Assembly (NCBI RefSeq): GCF_030866765.1
Contig: NZ_CP133017.1
Location: 900,501 to 964,500 of the forward strand
Source of the DNA: Paenibacillus silvisoli
Lineage (GTDB): Bacteria; Bacillota; Bacilli; Paenibacillales; Paenibacillaceae
Reading direction: 5' to 3'
Length of the DNA: 64,000 nucleotides
Part shown: positions 34,633-43,020 of the stretch, piece after piece
Numbering within the stretch: position 1 is the stretch's first letter
Layout: each line of letters starts with the position of its first letter
Made by a program: the position numbers and the translations under genes
Notes under the pieces: generated by a model
Told to the model about the DNA's origin: nothing
The model's database searches: none
What the model saw: only the letters and a program-made list of their open reading frames with translations

Positions 34633-35559
34633 TTATTCCGGGCTTGATTCAACCGTCACCGGGACGGGAGCCGATTCGGGGCTGCTCGCCTCGACAGCCG
34701 CTTCCTGAACCTTGTTATCTGATTCGGGAACCGAGATCTCCTCAGCAGGAGGCTGCTCGGCAGACGGTTCTTCAACTGGAGGGTCTTGCGGAAGCGGCGC
34801 CTCGGAGGTCTGTTCGTCCGCTGGCAATTCCTCGGCCGGCGATTCCTCTGCAGGCAGCTGCTCATTCAGCTCCGGTGATTTCGTTGAATCTTCATCCGCT
34901 TTCTGTTGCTGCTCCTTTTCTTCTTCTAACAACGCTTGTTCCTCGGCTAGACGAATTTTGCTTGCAGCGGCTGAAGCGTCCGCCGCGATGGCGGAGATGG
35001 CAGCGGCGTCTTGGCTTGCGCTGCTGCTCGCGTTTACCGCAATGGCATGCGCTGCTTGCGCGTAGTCGTTCATCCGAAGGGTAGAGCTGGAAGGGCCGGT
35101 TGAGCTTCCTTCCGTCTCGGCGCTGCCGCTGTTTAAGCCGGATACGAGGAGCTGCGCTTGAGACACATAAGCCTGAAGCTCGGCGACTCGTGCCGCGGCG
35201 CTGCCGGACGCATTGCTCGCTTTGGCTGCAAGCTCTGCGATCCGTTTCGCCAGAAGATCGGCTTCATCGGCGCTTGGCTTGCTTTGCGTCAACGTTTCCC
35301 ATGCTTGTTTGGAAGCCAGCAAACAATCGGCTGCCTCCAACGCGGCGGCTTGCGCGATCGAAGCGATTTGATTGACCGTGTCCGGAAAGATCGGAAGCGC
35401 TCCAATGGTGAAGGCTTCGGAGCTTTCGCTCACAAACAAGGCTTGGGTTTGTGTCGTGGCTTGCCCGATCCCGACTATGAGTGCAGCTCCCGCGCAAGTA
35501 AGCAGGATGATTGAATGATGCGAGCGTTTATTTCTTCTCGAATTGCGTTTACGCCTCAC
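34633..35559 (-). CDS. TapA-position secreted protein with Pro/Glu-rich tail
   Basis: 308 residues. A strongly basic start ('RRKRNSRRNKRSHHS') is followed by a membrane segment and 'TTQTQALFVSESSEAFTIGA', close to the SipW-type cleavage region of the two TasA-like proteins. Residues ~65-215 are Ala-rich and helical ('AAALEAADCLLASKQAWETL', 'ASSSASQDAAAISAIAADAS'). The last ~90 residues are an acidic Pro/Glu tail ('EELPADEQTSEAPLPQDPP'). It occupies the tapA position just upstream of sipW but shows no clear sequence match to Bacillus TapA. Start GTG after GAGGTG. It may anchor or nucleate the fibres; that is inference. Confidence 0.72.
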   Translation of the reverse strand: MRRKRNSRRNKRSHHSIILLTCAGAALIVGIGQATTQTQALFVSESSEAFTIGALPIFPDTVNQIASIAQAAALEAADCLLASKQAWETLTQSKPSADEADLLAKRIAELAAKASNASGSAAARVAELQAYVSQAQLLVSGLNSGSAETEGSSTGPSSSTLRMNDYAQAAHAIAVNASSSASQDAAAISAIAADASAAASKIRLAEEQALLEEEKEQQQKADEDSTKSPELNEQLPAEESPAEELPADEQTSEAPLPQDPPVEEPSAEQPPAEEISVPESDNKVQEAAVEASSPESAPVPVTVESSPE

Positions 35560-35584
35560 GTAAAGCACCTCACTTAGCGAATAT

Positions 35585-35759
35585 ATTCGTTCGTTATTGA
35601 GAACCACATGCCTAATTATAGCGGAGGCCGCTGGAAAAATAAAAACGCGTATCGGACATTATAACTTCAAAAAGAACGATTTATGTTCGTTTTAATGAAC
35701 GAATCGTCCACTGTCTCATTATTTCTCGTAAATAAGAACGATTTCGTTCGTTATAATAA
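35585..35759. promoter_or_regulatory. Cluster of SinR-like boxes upstream of the matrix operon
   Basis: Within 175 bp there are three ARAGAAC-type heptamers on the plus strand (TGAGAAC 35598-35604, AAAGAAC 35671-35677, TAAGAAC 35733-35739; AAAGAAC is the exact inverse of GTTCTTT). They are interleaved with TTCGTTCGTTATT, TTCGTTTTAATGAACGAA and GATTTCGTTCGTTATAATAA. The AT-rich gap 35560-35937 also carries a TTGAGA/TAAAAT promoter (35808-35836) reading toward the inositol-phosphatase gene. Confidence 0.5.
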
Positions 35760-35937
35760 ACATTCTGTGGCGAATGAGCGAAAATGATAGGACAAGTCAT
35801 GATTGATTTGAGAACGGAATTATAAAATGATAAAATTTTGGTAGTCATGAATAACGTTTATTTAGGAACTTTGTCCGCAGGACAGCGTATTGTACCAAGA
35901 CGTTATTGAACTCATAAGAAAGTAGCGTGATTCTTCC

Positions 35938-36780
35938 ATGAGTGAACAAATTATCGGAGGAAAGAGCTTTACCGCGGTCGCGATCAATTGCGCGGCTAAG
36001 GCTGGAGAATGGATTAAGACGAAGCTTGGCAATCATACAAGCCTTTCGTTAAAATATTCCGCGCAGGACCTGGTCACGGAAGTGGACAAAGGCGCGGAAG
36101 CCATGATACGCAATTTGGTGATGACGCATTTCCCTCATCATTCTTTTTTGGGAGAGGAAGGCGTGGAGCCAGGGCCGGAGGCGTCGGATCGGGCGCTGCA
36201 AAGCGTACGGGACGCGGAATATTTGTGGATCGTCGATCCGCTCGACGGAACGACGAATTTCGTGCATAGCTTCCCGTTCTTCTCGGTGTCGATTGCGCTT
36301 GCGCATAAAGGCGAAGTGATCGTCGGCGTTGTCTATGACCCGATTCGGGATGAGCTGTTCGTCGGGGAGAAGGGCAAGGGCGCGTACGTACGCGGTCGCC
36401 GGATGGGCGTATCGCAGGAAGAAACGCTGCGCGAAAGCTTGATCGCGACCGGCTTCCCGGCCGATCAAAGCTATGCGCTGCCGCTCAACATGAAAGGGCT
36501 GCAGGCGCTCGTGCCGCAGGTACGGAATATCCGCTCCGGCGGCTCGGCGGCGCTGCATATGGCTTATGTCGCAGCCGGCCGATTGAGCGGATTCTGGGAA
36601 ATCGGTTTAAATGCGTGGGATTTGGCCGCGGGCTCGCTGCTCATCTCCGAATCCGGCGGCCAAGTCACGGATGTGAAAGGAAGCCCTTACGATTTGGGCG
36701 TGCGCCATGTCGCGGCAACGAACGGCCGCATTCACGACGAGTTTTTGAACGCGCTCCAGCAAGCGGAATCCGGCAGCTAG
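35938..36780 (+). CDS. Inositol monophosphatase family protein
   Basis: 280 residues. Metal-dependent phosphatases of this family act on inositol-1-phosphate, or on related sugar or nucleotide phosphates. The key motifs are 'LVTEVDKGAEAM', 'FLGEEGVEPG' (first metal Glu), 'WIVDPLDGTTNFVHSFPFF' (metal Asp, Asp-Gly-Thr) and 'NAWDLAAGSLLISESGG' (last Asp). The length is typical of SuhB-like enzymes. The ribosome site is weak. A hairpin terminator follows. The true substrate is unknown. Confidence 0.88.
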   Translation: MSEQIIGGKSFTAVAINCAAKAGEWIKTKLGNHTSLSLKYSAQDLVTEVDKGAEAMIRNLVMTHFPHHSFLGEEGVEPGPEASDRALQSVRDAEYLWIVDPLDGTTNFVHSFPFFSVSIALAHKGEVIVGVVYDPIRDELFVGEKGKGAYVRGRRMGVSQEETLRESLIATGFPADQSYALPLNMKGLQALVPQVRNIRSGGSAALHMAYVAAGRLSGFWEIGLNAWDLAAGSLLISESGGQVTDVKGSPYDLGVRHVAATNGRIHDEFLNALQQAESGS

Positions 36781-36782
36781 AA

Positions 36783-36837
36783 AAAGGAACGTCTCTGCAA
36801 CCGTCTAATGAGGATGGGAGAAGAGGCGTTCTTTTGC
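36783..36837 (+). terminator. Terminator after the inositol-phosphatase-like gene
   Basis: AAAGGAACGTCTCT pairs with AGAGGCGTTCTTTT across a ~25-nt loop. Confidence 0.6.
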
Positions 36838-36879
36838 ATATGATAGCGTAGATGCTTTCATATGGGGGAGGCGGGCAGC

Positions 36880-37290
36880 ATGTTTATTGAGCTGGATGTA
36901 TCAGGAGATGTACCGCTTCACGAGCAGATCGCGCACCAAATCGTAGCCGGCATCGCTTCCGGATCGCTGAAGCCGGGGAAAACGCTGCCTTCGGCCAGAA
37001 AGCTGGCTTCCGCGCTGCGCGTTAAATCGACGGTCGTGAATAAAGCTTATAATACGCTGATGGAAGAAGGATTTTTGCAGGAGCGTTACGACGGCAAGCT
37101 GGGCGTGCTCATTCCGGCGCAAGTGGAAATGCCGCGCGTGACGGAAGGGTATTTGGAGCGGCTTACGAAGCAGCTGCGCATGCTGGCTGCGGAAGGCAGG
37201 GCGAGAGGGATGACCGAGGCGGAGTTCAGCAAAGCCTGCATTTCCATATACCGCAGCGATTTGACGAGGATGGGAGATTCGCTAGAATGA
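36880..37290 (+). CDS. GntR family regulator, YtrA type
   Basis: 136 residues, the short YtrA-like kind with a winged helix and only a brief C-terminal helix. 'GDVPLHEQIAHQIVAGIASG' and 'LPSARKLASALRVKSTVVNK' form the DNA-binding part, then 'AYNTLMEEGFLQERYDGKLG'. GGGGAGG lies 8 bp before the ATG at 36880; an ATG six codons earlier lies within the ribosome site. Its stop overlaps the ATG of the next gene, encoding a DUF1648 membrane protein, which it probably controls, as is common for this regulator type. Confidence 0.88.
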   Translation: MFIELDVSGDVPLHEQIAHQIVAGIASGSLKPGKTLPSARKLASALRVKSTVVNKAYNTLMEEGFLQERYDGKLGVLIPAQVEMPRVTEGYLERLTKQLRMLAAEGRARGMTEAEFSKACISIYRSDLTRMGDSLE

Positions 37291-37982
37291 CAAAGGGTCT
37301 ACACAAGGATTCGGTTGCGGCCCGCTGGTACGGCCTTCAGGCCGCGCTCATCGCGGTTTCGGCGATTGCCGCCGCGCTGCTATGGGATCGGATACCGGCG
37401 GAGCTTGCCGTGCATTACGATATTGCTTTCCGGCCGGATCGCTATGCGGAGAAGAGCTGGGGAACGGTGTTTCTGTTCAACGTCATTCAGCTGTTCCTGC
37501 TTACGGTGCTGATGGGGGCGAGTTTCGTCGTCAAACAGGCCAAACAAGGCGCGGGGCCGGATCGAACGCGAACGGAGGAGCAGAGGCGTCAATTCCGTTT
37601 CGTGAACAGCGTTTTTCTGTACGGCTTGTCATTCCTGCTGACCGTCTATTTCAGCATTGTACAAGCAGCCACGCTGTATGGCTGGAAGCGGGAGCTGCTG
37701 CTGGCGGTTACCATTGCGCTCTTCGTTCTCATCCTGGCGTCGATTGCGGGACTGATTCTGATCGTGAATCGGCTTGGCCTCTCGCAACAGGGAGCTGACG
37801 ACGAGGGGCAATGGCTCGCCGGGTTCCTCTACTACAACCCGCTAGACAAGGCCGTGTTCGTGCCGAAAAGGTACGGCGTCGGCTGGACGGTCAATTTCGG
37901 CAGACCGGCAGGCTGGCTGGTGTTCGGGGCGTTGATCGCGATTCCGGTTGTCATATTGGTTGTGGTTGCTGCGATGACTTAG
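37287..37982 (+). CDS. DUF1648-type membrane protein with DUF5808-like end
   Basis: 231 residues, about five membrane helices. 'WDRIPAELAVHYDIAFRPDR' and 'YAEKSWGT' match DUF1648 (P-x-H-x-D-x-G-x-x-D-x-x-x-x-K). Helices lie at ~15-32, 55-75, 105-125, 135-160 and 205-228. Near the end 'FVPKRYGVGWTVNFGRPAGW' matches the DUF5808 motif. Such proteins pair with GntR/YtrA-type or SdpR-type regulators; SdpI-like immunity proteins share the DUF1648 part. Function otherwise unknown. Confidence 0.82.
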   Translation: MTKGLHKDSVAARWYGLQAALIAVSAIAAALLWDRIPAELAVHYDIAFRPDRYAEKSWGTVFLFNVIQLFLLTVLMGASFVVKQAKQGAGPDRTRTEEQRRQFRFVNSVFLYGLSFLLTVYFSIVQAATLYGWKRELLLAVTIALFVLILASIAGLILIVNRLGLSQQGADDEGQWLAGFLYYNPLDKAVFVPKRYGVGWTVNFGRPAGWLVFGALIAIPVVILVVVAAMT

Positions 37983-38023
37983 CCGTTGTGAGTTCGGATG
38001 ATGCATCCGCGCTGCGCGTACTC

Positions 38024-38206
38024 TAACGGTTGCCACGGTGGATATTTCGCCAAAAATGGCCTTTTTGAAATTGTAACGGTTGCCACAGAGGCTATTTGGC
38101 GATCTAGGCTGCGAATCGGGTCGGTTTCGGCGGAATAAGCGCTGTGGCAACCGTTAGATTTCAAAAGTGGCTTATTTTCAGCAAATAAGCGCTGTAGCAA
38201 CCGTTA
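38024..38206. repeat. 183-bp nested inverted repeat element, copy 2
   Basis: The clearest copy. TAACGGTTGCCAC starts at 38024 and 38074; GTGGCAACCGTTA ends at 38156 and GTAGCAACCGTTA at 38206 (spacing 50/83/50). The segments between arms 1-2 and 3-4 are also complementary (CCTTTTTGAAAT against ATTTCAAAAGTGG). It lies in the gap between the converging DUF1648 and hemL genes. The 3' flank GCTGCACACGCTAG resembles the flanks of other copies. Confidence 0.88.
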
Positions 38207-38223
38207 GCTGCACACGCTAGCAC

Positions 38224-38262
38224 AAAGAAGAGCCGGATGAGATGGCATCCGGCTCTGTCTTT
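38224..38262. terminator. Terminator of hemL
   Basis: AAGAGCCGGATG and CATCCGGCTCT form an 11-bp stem. On the minus strand it is followed by TCTTTGTG. Confidence 0.65.
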
Positions 38263-38294
38263 GTTGTTTGATCAAGAATAGCTTGGAACGATGA

Positions 38295-39611
38295 CTACCG
38301 CGCCATTGAAGCAAACGCTTTCTCCGCCGCCGCAATCGTCGCGTCAATATCGGCGTCCGTATGCGCCGTGGTAAAGAACCACGCTTCATACTTGGACGGC
38401 GCGAGGCAGATGCCTTGGTCCAGCATGAGGCGGAAAAACTCGGCGAATCGCTCGCCGTCCGTATCCTGCGCTTCGTCGTAATTCGTGACGGGATGGTCGC
38501 AGAAATGCGCGGAGAACGAGCCGCGGATGCGGTTGACGGTCAGCGCGATGCCATGCTTGTCCGCGGACGCTTGAAGCGCATCGGCCAGTCTCGCGGCCAG
38601 TGCGTCCATGCGCTCGTACGCGCCTTGCTCGCGCAGTACCTCCAAGCAGGCGATGCCTGCCGAGATGGAGGCCGGGTTGCCGGCCATCGTACCGGCCTGA
38701 TAGGCCGGGCCGAGCGGCGCAACCTGCTCCATCACATGCTTGCGGCCGCCGTAAGCGCCGATCGGCAAGCCGCCGCCGATGATTTTGCCAAGCGCCGTCA
38801 GATCCGGCTCGATGGCCGCGTGATCCGGGAAGGCGCTGTACGTTTGCGCGCTGCCGTAGTGGAAGCGGAAGGCGCTGATCACTTCGTCGTAAATGACGAG
38901 CGCGCCGGCTTCGCGGGCCATGCGGCAGAGCCCTTCGAGGAAGCCCGGCTTTGGCATCACCATGCCGAAGTTGCCGACGATGGGCTCTACCATAACGGCG
39001 GCGACGTCATCGCCGAACGTGTCGAGCGCTACCCGCAAACCGTCCAAGTCGTTGAACGGGACGGTGATGACTTCGCTGGCGATGCTGCTCGGCACGCCGG
39101 CGCTGTCGGGAATGCCGAGCGTCGAAGGGCCGGAGCCGGCCGCGACGAGCACAAGATCCGAATGGCCATGGTAGCACCCGGCGAATTTGATGATTTTGCT
39201 CCGCTTCGTATAGGCGCGGGCGACGCGGATCGTCGTCATGACGGCTTCGGTGCCGGAGTTGACGAAGCGGACCTTGTCCATGGACGGGATCGCCTCCTTC
39301 AGCATGCGGGCAAGCTGAATTTCAAGCTCCGTCGGCGTGCCGTACAGCGTGCCATTGGAGGCTGCGCGCACGATCGCCTCCGTGATGTGCGGATGCGCAT
39401 GGCCGGTAATGATCGGGCCATAGGCGCACAAATAATCGATATAGCGATTGTCGTCGACATCCCAGAAATACGCGCCTTCCGCGCGTTTCATGAAGACCGG
39501 CGCGCCGCCGCCGACCGCTTTGAACGAGCGGGAAGGGCTGTTGACGCCGCCGACGATATGCTCAAGCGCTTCGGCATACAGCTGTTCCGAGCGCGGGCGT
39601 TGGATAGACAT
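38295..39611 (-). CDS. hemL: Glutamate-1-semialdehyde 2,1-aminomutase
   Basis: 438 residues, a fold-type I PLP enzyme making 5-aminolevulinate for heme. '[20 protein letters not shown]', '[14 protein letters not shown]', '[16 protein letters not shown]', '[13 protein letters not shown]' and '[16 protein letters not shown]' (Schiff-base Lys) are diagnostic. GAGGAGG lies 8 bp before the ATG at 39611. No other hem genes are nearby, so this may be the second, unlinked copy (GsaB-type) that Bacillota often carry. Convergent with the DUF1648 operon. Confidence 0.94.
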   Translation of the reverse strand: MSIQRPRSEQLYAEALEHIVGGVNSPSRSFKAVGGGAPVFMKRAEGAYFWDVDDNRYIDYLCAYGPIITGHAHPHITEAIVRAASNGTLYGTPTELEIQLARMLKEAIPSMDKVRFVNSGTEAVMTTIRVARAYTKRSKIIKFAGCYHGHSDLVLVAAGSGPSTLGIPDSAGVPSSIASEVITVPFNDLDGLRVALDTFGDDVAAVMVEPIVGNFGMVMPKPGFLEGLCRMAREAGALVIYDEVISAFRFHYGSAQTYSAFPDHAAIEPDLTALGKIIGGGLPIGAYGGRKHVMEQVAPLGPAYQAGTMAGNPASISAGIACLEVLREQGAYERMDALAARLADALQASADKHGIALTVNRIRGSFSAHFCDHPVTNYDEAQDTDGERFAEFFRLMLDQGICLAPSKYEAWFFTTAHTDADIDATIAAAEKAFASMAR

Positions 39612-39694
39612 AGCAAAATCCTCCTCAAAGTTAGCAACCAGGGAATGCTTAAAGACGAATACCTTATTGTACCCCCGAACGCGATGCCAGTACA

Positions 39695-39738
39695 ACAAAA
39701 GAGGGTGAACAAGCCGCTATCCGGCTCATTCACCCTCA
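39695..39738 (-). terminator. Terminator of the LCP gene
   Basis: GAGGGTGAACAAGCCG pairs with CGGCTCATTCACCCTC around CTATC. On the minus strand it is followed by TTTTGTTGT. Confidence 0.8.
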
Positions 39739-39746
39739 AATTGCTG

Positions 39747-40838
39747 TTATTTACTGCCGTTCGCGGTATTGCCGCTCGTGCTCGACGTGCCATTGACCGT
39801 CGAGTTCGTGCCGTCGCCCGAATTCGTTCCGCCCGCAACAGCCGGATCCGGCGTTGTGACATCCTTCGTCAGCTCATCCTGTACGAACTGCAGCAGCTCG
39901 GATTCGTCGCTTACCGCAAGCACGGAAGCGCCGCCTGCTTTCTTGTCGCCGATCAGCTCCATCGGAGGCACCTGCGCTTGGCCGGCAATGTGAGTTTTAA
40001 CCCCAAGTTGGGCAAGCTTCATCATATCGGACACTTCGATGTTGGATTCCATGTAAGGCTGAATGCTGTCCACGATCTTTTTCATTTTCAGCAGGTTCCA
40101 GCCGTTCTTCATCTTGTCCGCAACGGCGTTCAGCAATTTGCGTTGACGCTCCGTGCGGGTAAAATCGCTCATGGCATCGTGGCGGAAGCGGACATACTGC
40201 AGCGCAGTCGTGCCGTCCAGATCCTGGATGCCCTTCTTCAGATGAATGTCATACCGGTTGCCGTCGGCATTGTCGACGTAGTTCATATTTTTCTCGACCT
40301 CGAAATTTTGGATGCCGCCGATCGCGTCGATCAACGATTTGAATCCTTCGAAGTCGGTGTACAAATAATACTGGACGTCAAGACCGAGCAGATTGCCGAT
40401 CGTTTTCATGGCTAGATTCGGGCCGCCGAGGGCCAGCGCCGTATTGATACGGCCTTCGCCATGACCTTCAATTTCGACGTAAGTGTCGCGCAGGACGGAG
40501 AACACATGCGCTTTCTTCGTGACCGGATCGACCGACAACACCATCATGGAGTCGGAACGGGCCGTTTCGCTCTTCTTGAGGCCGCGGTTGTCGCCGCCCA
40601 TAATGAGAATGTTCACGCGCTCCGTGCCTTCCCACTCCGGCGGTTTCTCGGCTTCCACTTCTTCGAACTGACCGAAGCGGGATTCTTCCTTCGGTTTGCT
40701 GATGCCTTCAAGACCGTTATAAACGCCAACGCCTTGGTAAATGAAAAATCCGACAACCGCGACCACGGCGACGACTGCGCCTAAAATTGCCCATTTCCAC
40801 GGCTTTTTCTTTTTGCTATGCTGCTGCGAACGTGCCAT
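39747..40838 (-). CDS. LytR-CpsA-Psr (LCP) family cell-envelope ligase
   Basis: 363 residues. A basic cytoplasmic tail ('SQQHSKKKKPWKW') and one membrane helix (~17-36) precede the external LCP domain: 'NILIMGGDNRGLKKSETARS' and 'DSMMVLSVDPVTKKAHVFSV' with the Arg/Asp residues, 'GRINTALALGGPNLAMKTIG', 'DFEGFKSLIDAIGG' and 'YVRFRHDAMSDFTRTERQRK'. LCP enzymes attach wall teichoic acids or other polyphosphoprenyl-linked glycans to peptidoglycan. The C-terminal tail is Gly/Thr/Ser/Asn-rich. AAGGAGG lies 12 nt before the ATG at 40838; the ~60 in-frame codons upstream are not supported. Confidence 0.92.
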   Translation of the reverse strand: MARSQQHSKKKKPWKWAILGAVVAVVAVVGFFIYQGVGVYNGLEGISKPKEESRFGQFEEVEAEKPPEWEGTERVNILIMGGDNRGLKKSETARSDSMMVLSVDPVTKKAHVFSVLRDTYVEIEGHGEGRINTALALGGPNLAMKTIGNLLGLDVQYYLYTDFEGFKSLIDAIGGIQNFEVEKNMNYVDNADGNRYDIHLKKGIQDLDGTTALQYVRFRHDAMSDFTRTERQRKLLNAVADKMKNGWNLLKMKKIVDSIQPYMESNIEVSDMMKLAQLGVKTHIAGQAQVPPMELIGDKKAGGASVLAVSDESELLQFVQDELTKDVTTPDPAVAGGTNSGDGTNSTVNGTSSTSGNTANGSK

Positions 40839-41102
40839 TATCGTTCTGTTCCTCCTTGTAATAGGTCCGGCGGCGGAACGGAAGTGCGATCCGGCTCGGA
40901 AATAGGGTATGAGGCCCAAGTGACATGCTATCGTATAGGGATGATTGACCAAGGATGATAAAATCACTATAGCATTACATATCATAAAATTATAAAATGG
41001 TTTGTCGTAGAGAAGCAAGTTTTATCTGATAGAAACGAATAAGGAAGATATTTCCCAGGAAATGTCGAAACGATGTACAAGGAGAGGAGCTTGGCGCATT
41101 CC

Positions 41103-42224
41103 ATGTTAGCGATAGATGTAAGAGACTTGCGGAAGCAGTTTCAAGTCCAGAAAAACCGCGAAGGCCTAGGCGGCGCGCTCAAGGATTTGTTCAAACGGGA
41201 ATACAATTCCATCACCGCCGTAAAGGACATCAGCTTTCAAATTCCGCAGGGCGAAATTTGCGGTTATATCGGCGAGAACGGAGCGGGCAAATCGACCACG
41301 ATCAAAATGCTGACAGGCATTCTGGTCCCAACCTCCGGCCATATCAAGGTGAACGGATTCGTTCCTTTCAAGGAGCGGGAAAAGTTCGTGCGCGGCATCG
41401 GCGTCGTATTCGGCCAGCGCAGCCAGCTTTGGTGGGACATCGGCGTTATTGAGTCGTTTCAACTGCTGCGCAAAGTGTACCGCGTACCGGAAGCGGAGTT
41501 CCGCGCAAGGCTGGACGAACTGGTTGAACGTCTGCAGTTGGGGGAGCTGCTTAATCGCCCCGTAAGAAAGCTGAGCCTCGGCCAGCGGATGCGCTGCGAG
41601 CTCGTTGCATCGCTGCTGCACAATCCGTCGATCCTGTTCCTCGATGAGCCGACGATCGGTCTGGATATCGTCGTGAAGACGGAGATCCGGGAGTTTTTGA
41701 AAAAAATCAATCGCGAGCACGGTACCACGATCCTGCTCACCACGCACGATCTCCAAGATATTGAAGCGCTGTGCTCTCGCGTTATTATGCTTGATGACGG
41801 CCGGATTATTTATGACGGCGGCTTGGATGAGCTGAAATCCAGATGGAGCAAAGGGCGCGAGCTGCAATTCCAATTCGGCGAGTTGCCGCCGCTCGATGTG
41901 CTGAAGCAGCTTACCGAGGGTCTTCACGGCGTAAACTGGACGATCGACAACGAGCTGACCGCAACGATGTGGCTGCCGCACGAAGTCAACGTCTCGGATG
42001 CCCTTGCCCGCGTCGTCGGCAGCCGCGCGGATATCCGCGACATCAAAATCATGGAGACGAACACGGACGACATCGTGCGCGAAATTTACCAGTCCGGTTC
42101 GGCCTCGACCGAGGCGGCCGAGAAGCTGAGCCAGAGCGCGCAATCGGCGGAGACCGTAGATGCGGCCAGCGAAGTGCCGGTAGCCGCTGCCTCCGAGTCC
42201 GAAGAGGTGAAGGAGCCGCGATGA
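41103..42224 (+). CDS. ABC transporter ATP-binding protein (ABC-2 exporter)
   Basis: About 373 residues. Walker A 'GENGAGKSTTIKML', Q-loop 'VVFGQRSQLWWD', signature 'LSLGQRMRCELVASLL', Walker B 'ILFLDEPTIGLD' and H-loop 'LLTTHDLQD'. A ~110-residue C-terminal extension follows, with an Ala/Glu-rich tail. AAGGAGAGGAG lies at 41079-41089. Starts at TTG 41091 or ATG 41103 are both possible; the first domain strand begins just after the ATG. The stop overlaps the first permease gene. Together the three genes form one exporter, substrate unknown. Confidence 0.9.
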   Translation: MLAIDVRDLRKQFQVQKNREGLGGALKDLFKREYNSITAVKDISFQIPQGEICGYIGENGAGKSTTIKMLTGILVPTSGHIKVNGFVPFKEREKFVRGIGVVFGQRSQLWWDIGVIESFQLLRKVYRVPEAEFRARLDELVERLQLGELLNRPVRKLSLGQRMRCELVASLLHNPSILFLDEPTIGLDIVVKTEIREFLKKINREHGTTILLTTHDLQDIEALCSRVIMLDDGRIIYDGGLDELKSRWSKGRELQFQFGELPPLDVLKQLTEGLHGVNWTIDNELTATMWLPHEVNVSDALARVVGSRADIRDIKIMETNTDDIVREIYQSGSASTEAAEKLSQSAQSAETVDAASEVPVAAASESEEVKEPR

Positions 42225-43015
42225 CAAGCGCTTATCTCGATCTCATCCGTATCCGGTTTCTGATGATGCTCGCTTACCGCGTCAATTATTACAGCGGCAT
42301 TGTGATTTATACGATCAATATCGGCGCTTATTACTTTCTATGGGAAGCGATTTACGGCGAACAGAAGCTGCTGGCCGGTTTTACGCTCGCTCAAATGACG
42401 ACGTATGTGGCGGTCTCCTGGATGGCAAGGGCCTTTTACTTCAATAACCTGGATCGCGAAATCGCAAACGAAATCCGGGACGGCAGCGTCGCCGTTCAAT
42501 TCATCCGGCCCTACAACTACTTGTTCGTCAAAATGATGCAGGGCTTCGGCGAAGGGCTGTTCCGCCTGCTGCTGTTCATGGGACCGGGGCTTGCCATTGT
42601 CTGTCTCATTTTCCCGGTGAAGCTGCCGACCGATCCGGGCACTTGGGGCATCTACGTCGTCATGCTGCTGTTCAGCTTTCTGATCAATACGCAGATCAAC
42701 ATGCTCGTGGGCTTGTTCTCGTTCTTCGTCGAAAATAACGAGGGGATGCTGCGCATGAAGCGCGTCGTCGTCGATTTATTTTCCGGCGTCATCGTACCGA
42801 TTTCGTTCTTCCCGGGCTGGCTGGCCGTCACGATGAAATGGCTGCCGTTTCAGGCCATTACGTATCTGCCAAGCTCCGTGTTTACGGGGCGGACGTCCGG
42901 CGACGAAGTGTGGCATGTGCTCGGCATTCAAATTCTCTGGTTCATCGGCTTGATCATCCCGATCGCATGGGTATGGCGTCAGGCGCGGACCAGGCTGTTC
43001 GTGCAAGGAGGGTGA
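42221..43015 (+). CDS. ABC-2 family permease (DUF990 type), first subunit
   Basis: 264 residues, six predicted membrane helices. 'RFLMMLAYRVNYYSGIVIYT' at the start, 'WMARAFYFNNLDREIANEIR' with the conserved 'DGSVAVQFIRPYNY', and 'SGVIVPISFFPGWLAV' near the fifth helix. This is the ABC2_membrane_6/DUF990 pattern, which occurs as paired permeases behind one ATPase. The ATG overlaps the ATPase stop (ATGA), and AAGGAGCC precedes it. Confidence 0.88.
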   Translation: MTSAYLDLIRIRFLMMLAYRVNYYSGIVIYTINIGAYYFLWEAIYGEQKLLAGFTLAQMTTYVAVSWMARAFYFNNLDREIANEIRDGSVAVQFIRPYNYLFVKMMQGFGEGLFRLLLFMGPGLAIVCLIFPVKLPTDPGTWGIYVVMLLFSFLINTQINMLVGLFSFFVENNEGMLRMKRVVVDLFSGVIVPISFFPGWLAVTMKWLPFQAITYLPSSVFTGRTSGDEVWHVLGIQILWFIGLIIPIAWVWRQARTRLFVQGG

Positions 43016-43020
43016 TGGCG

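Noticed and set aside
38361-40415. A 684-codon plus-strand frame across hemL and the LCP gene
   Set aside because: It is antisense to two convincing genes, crosses their terminator and shows no domain.
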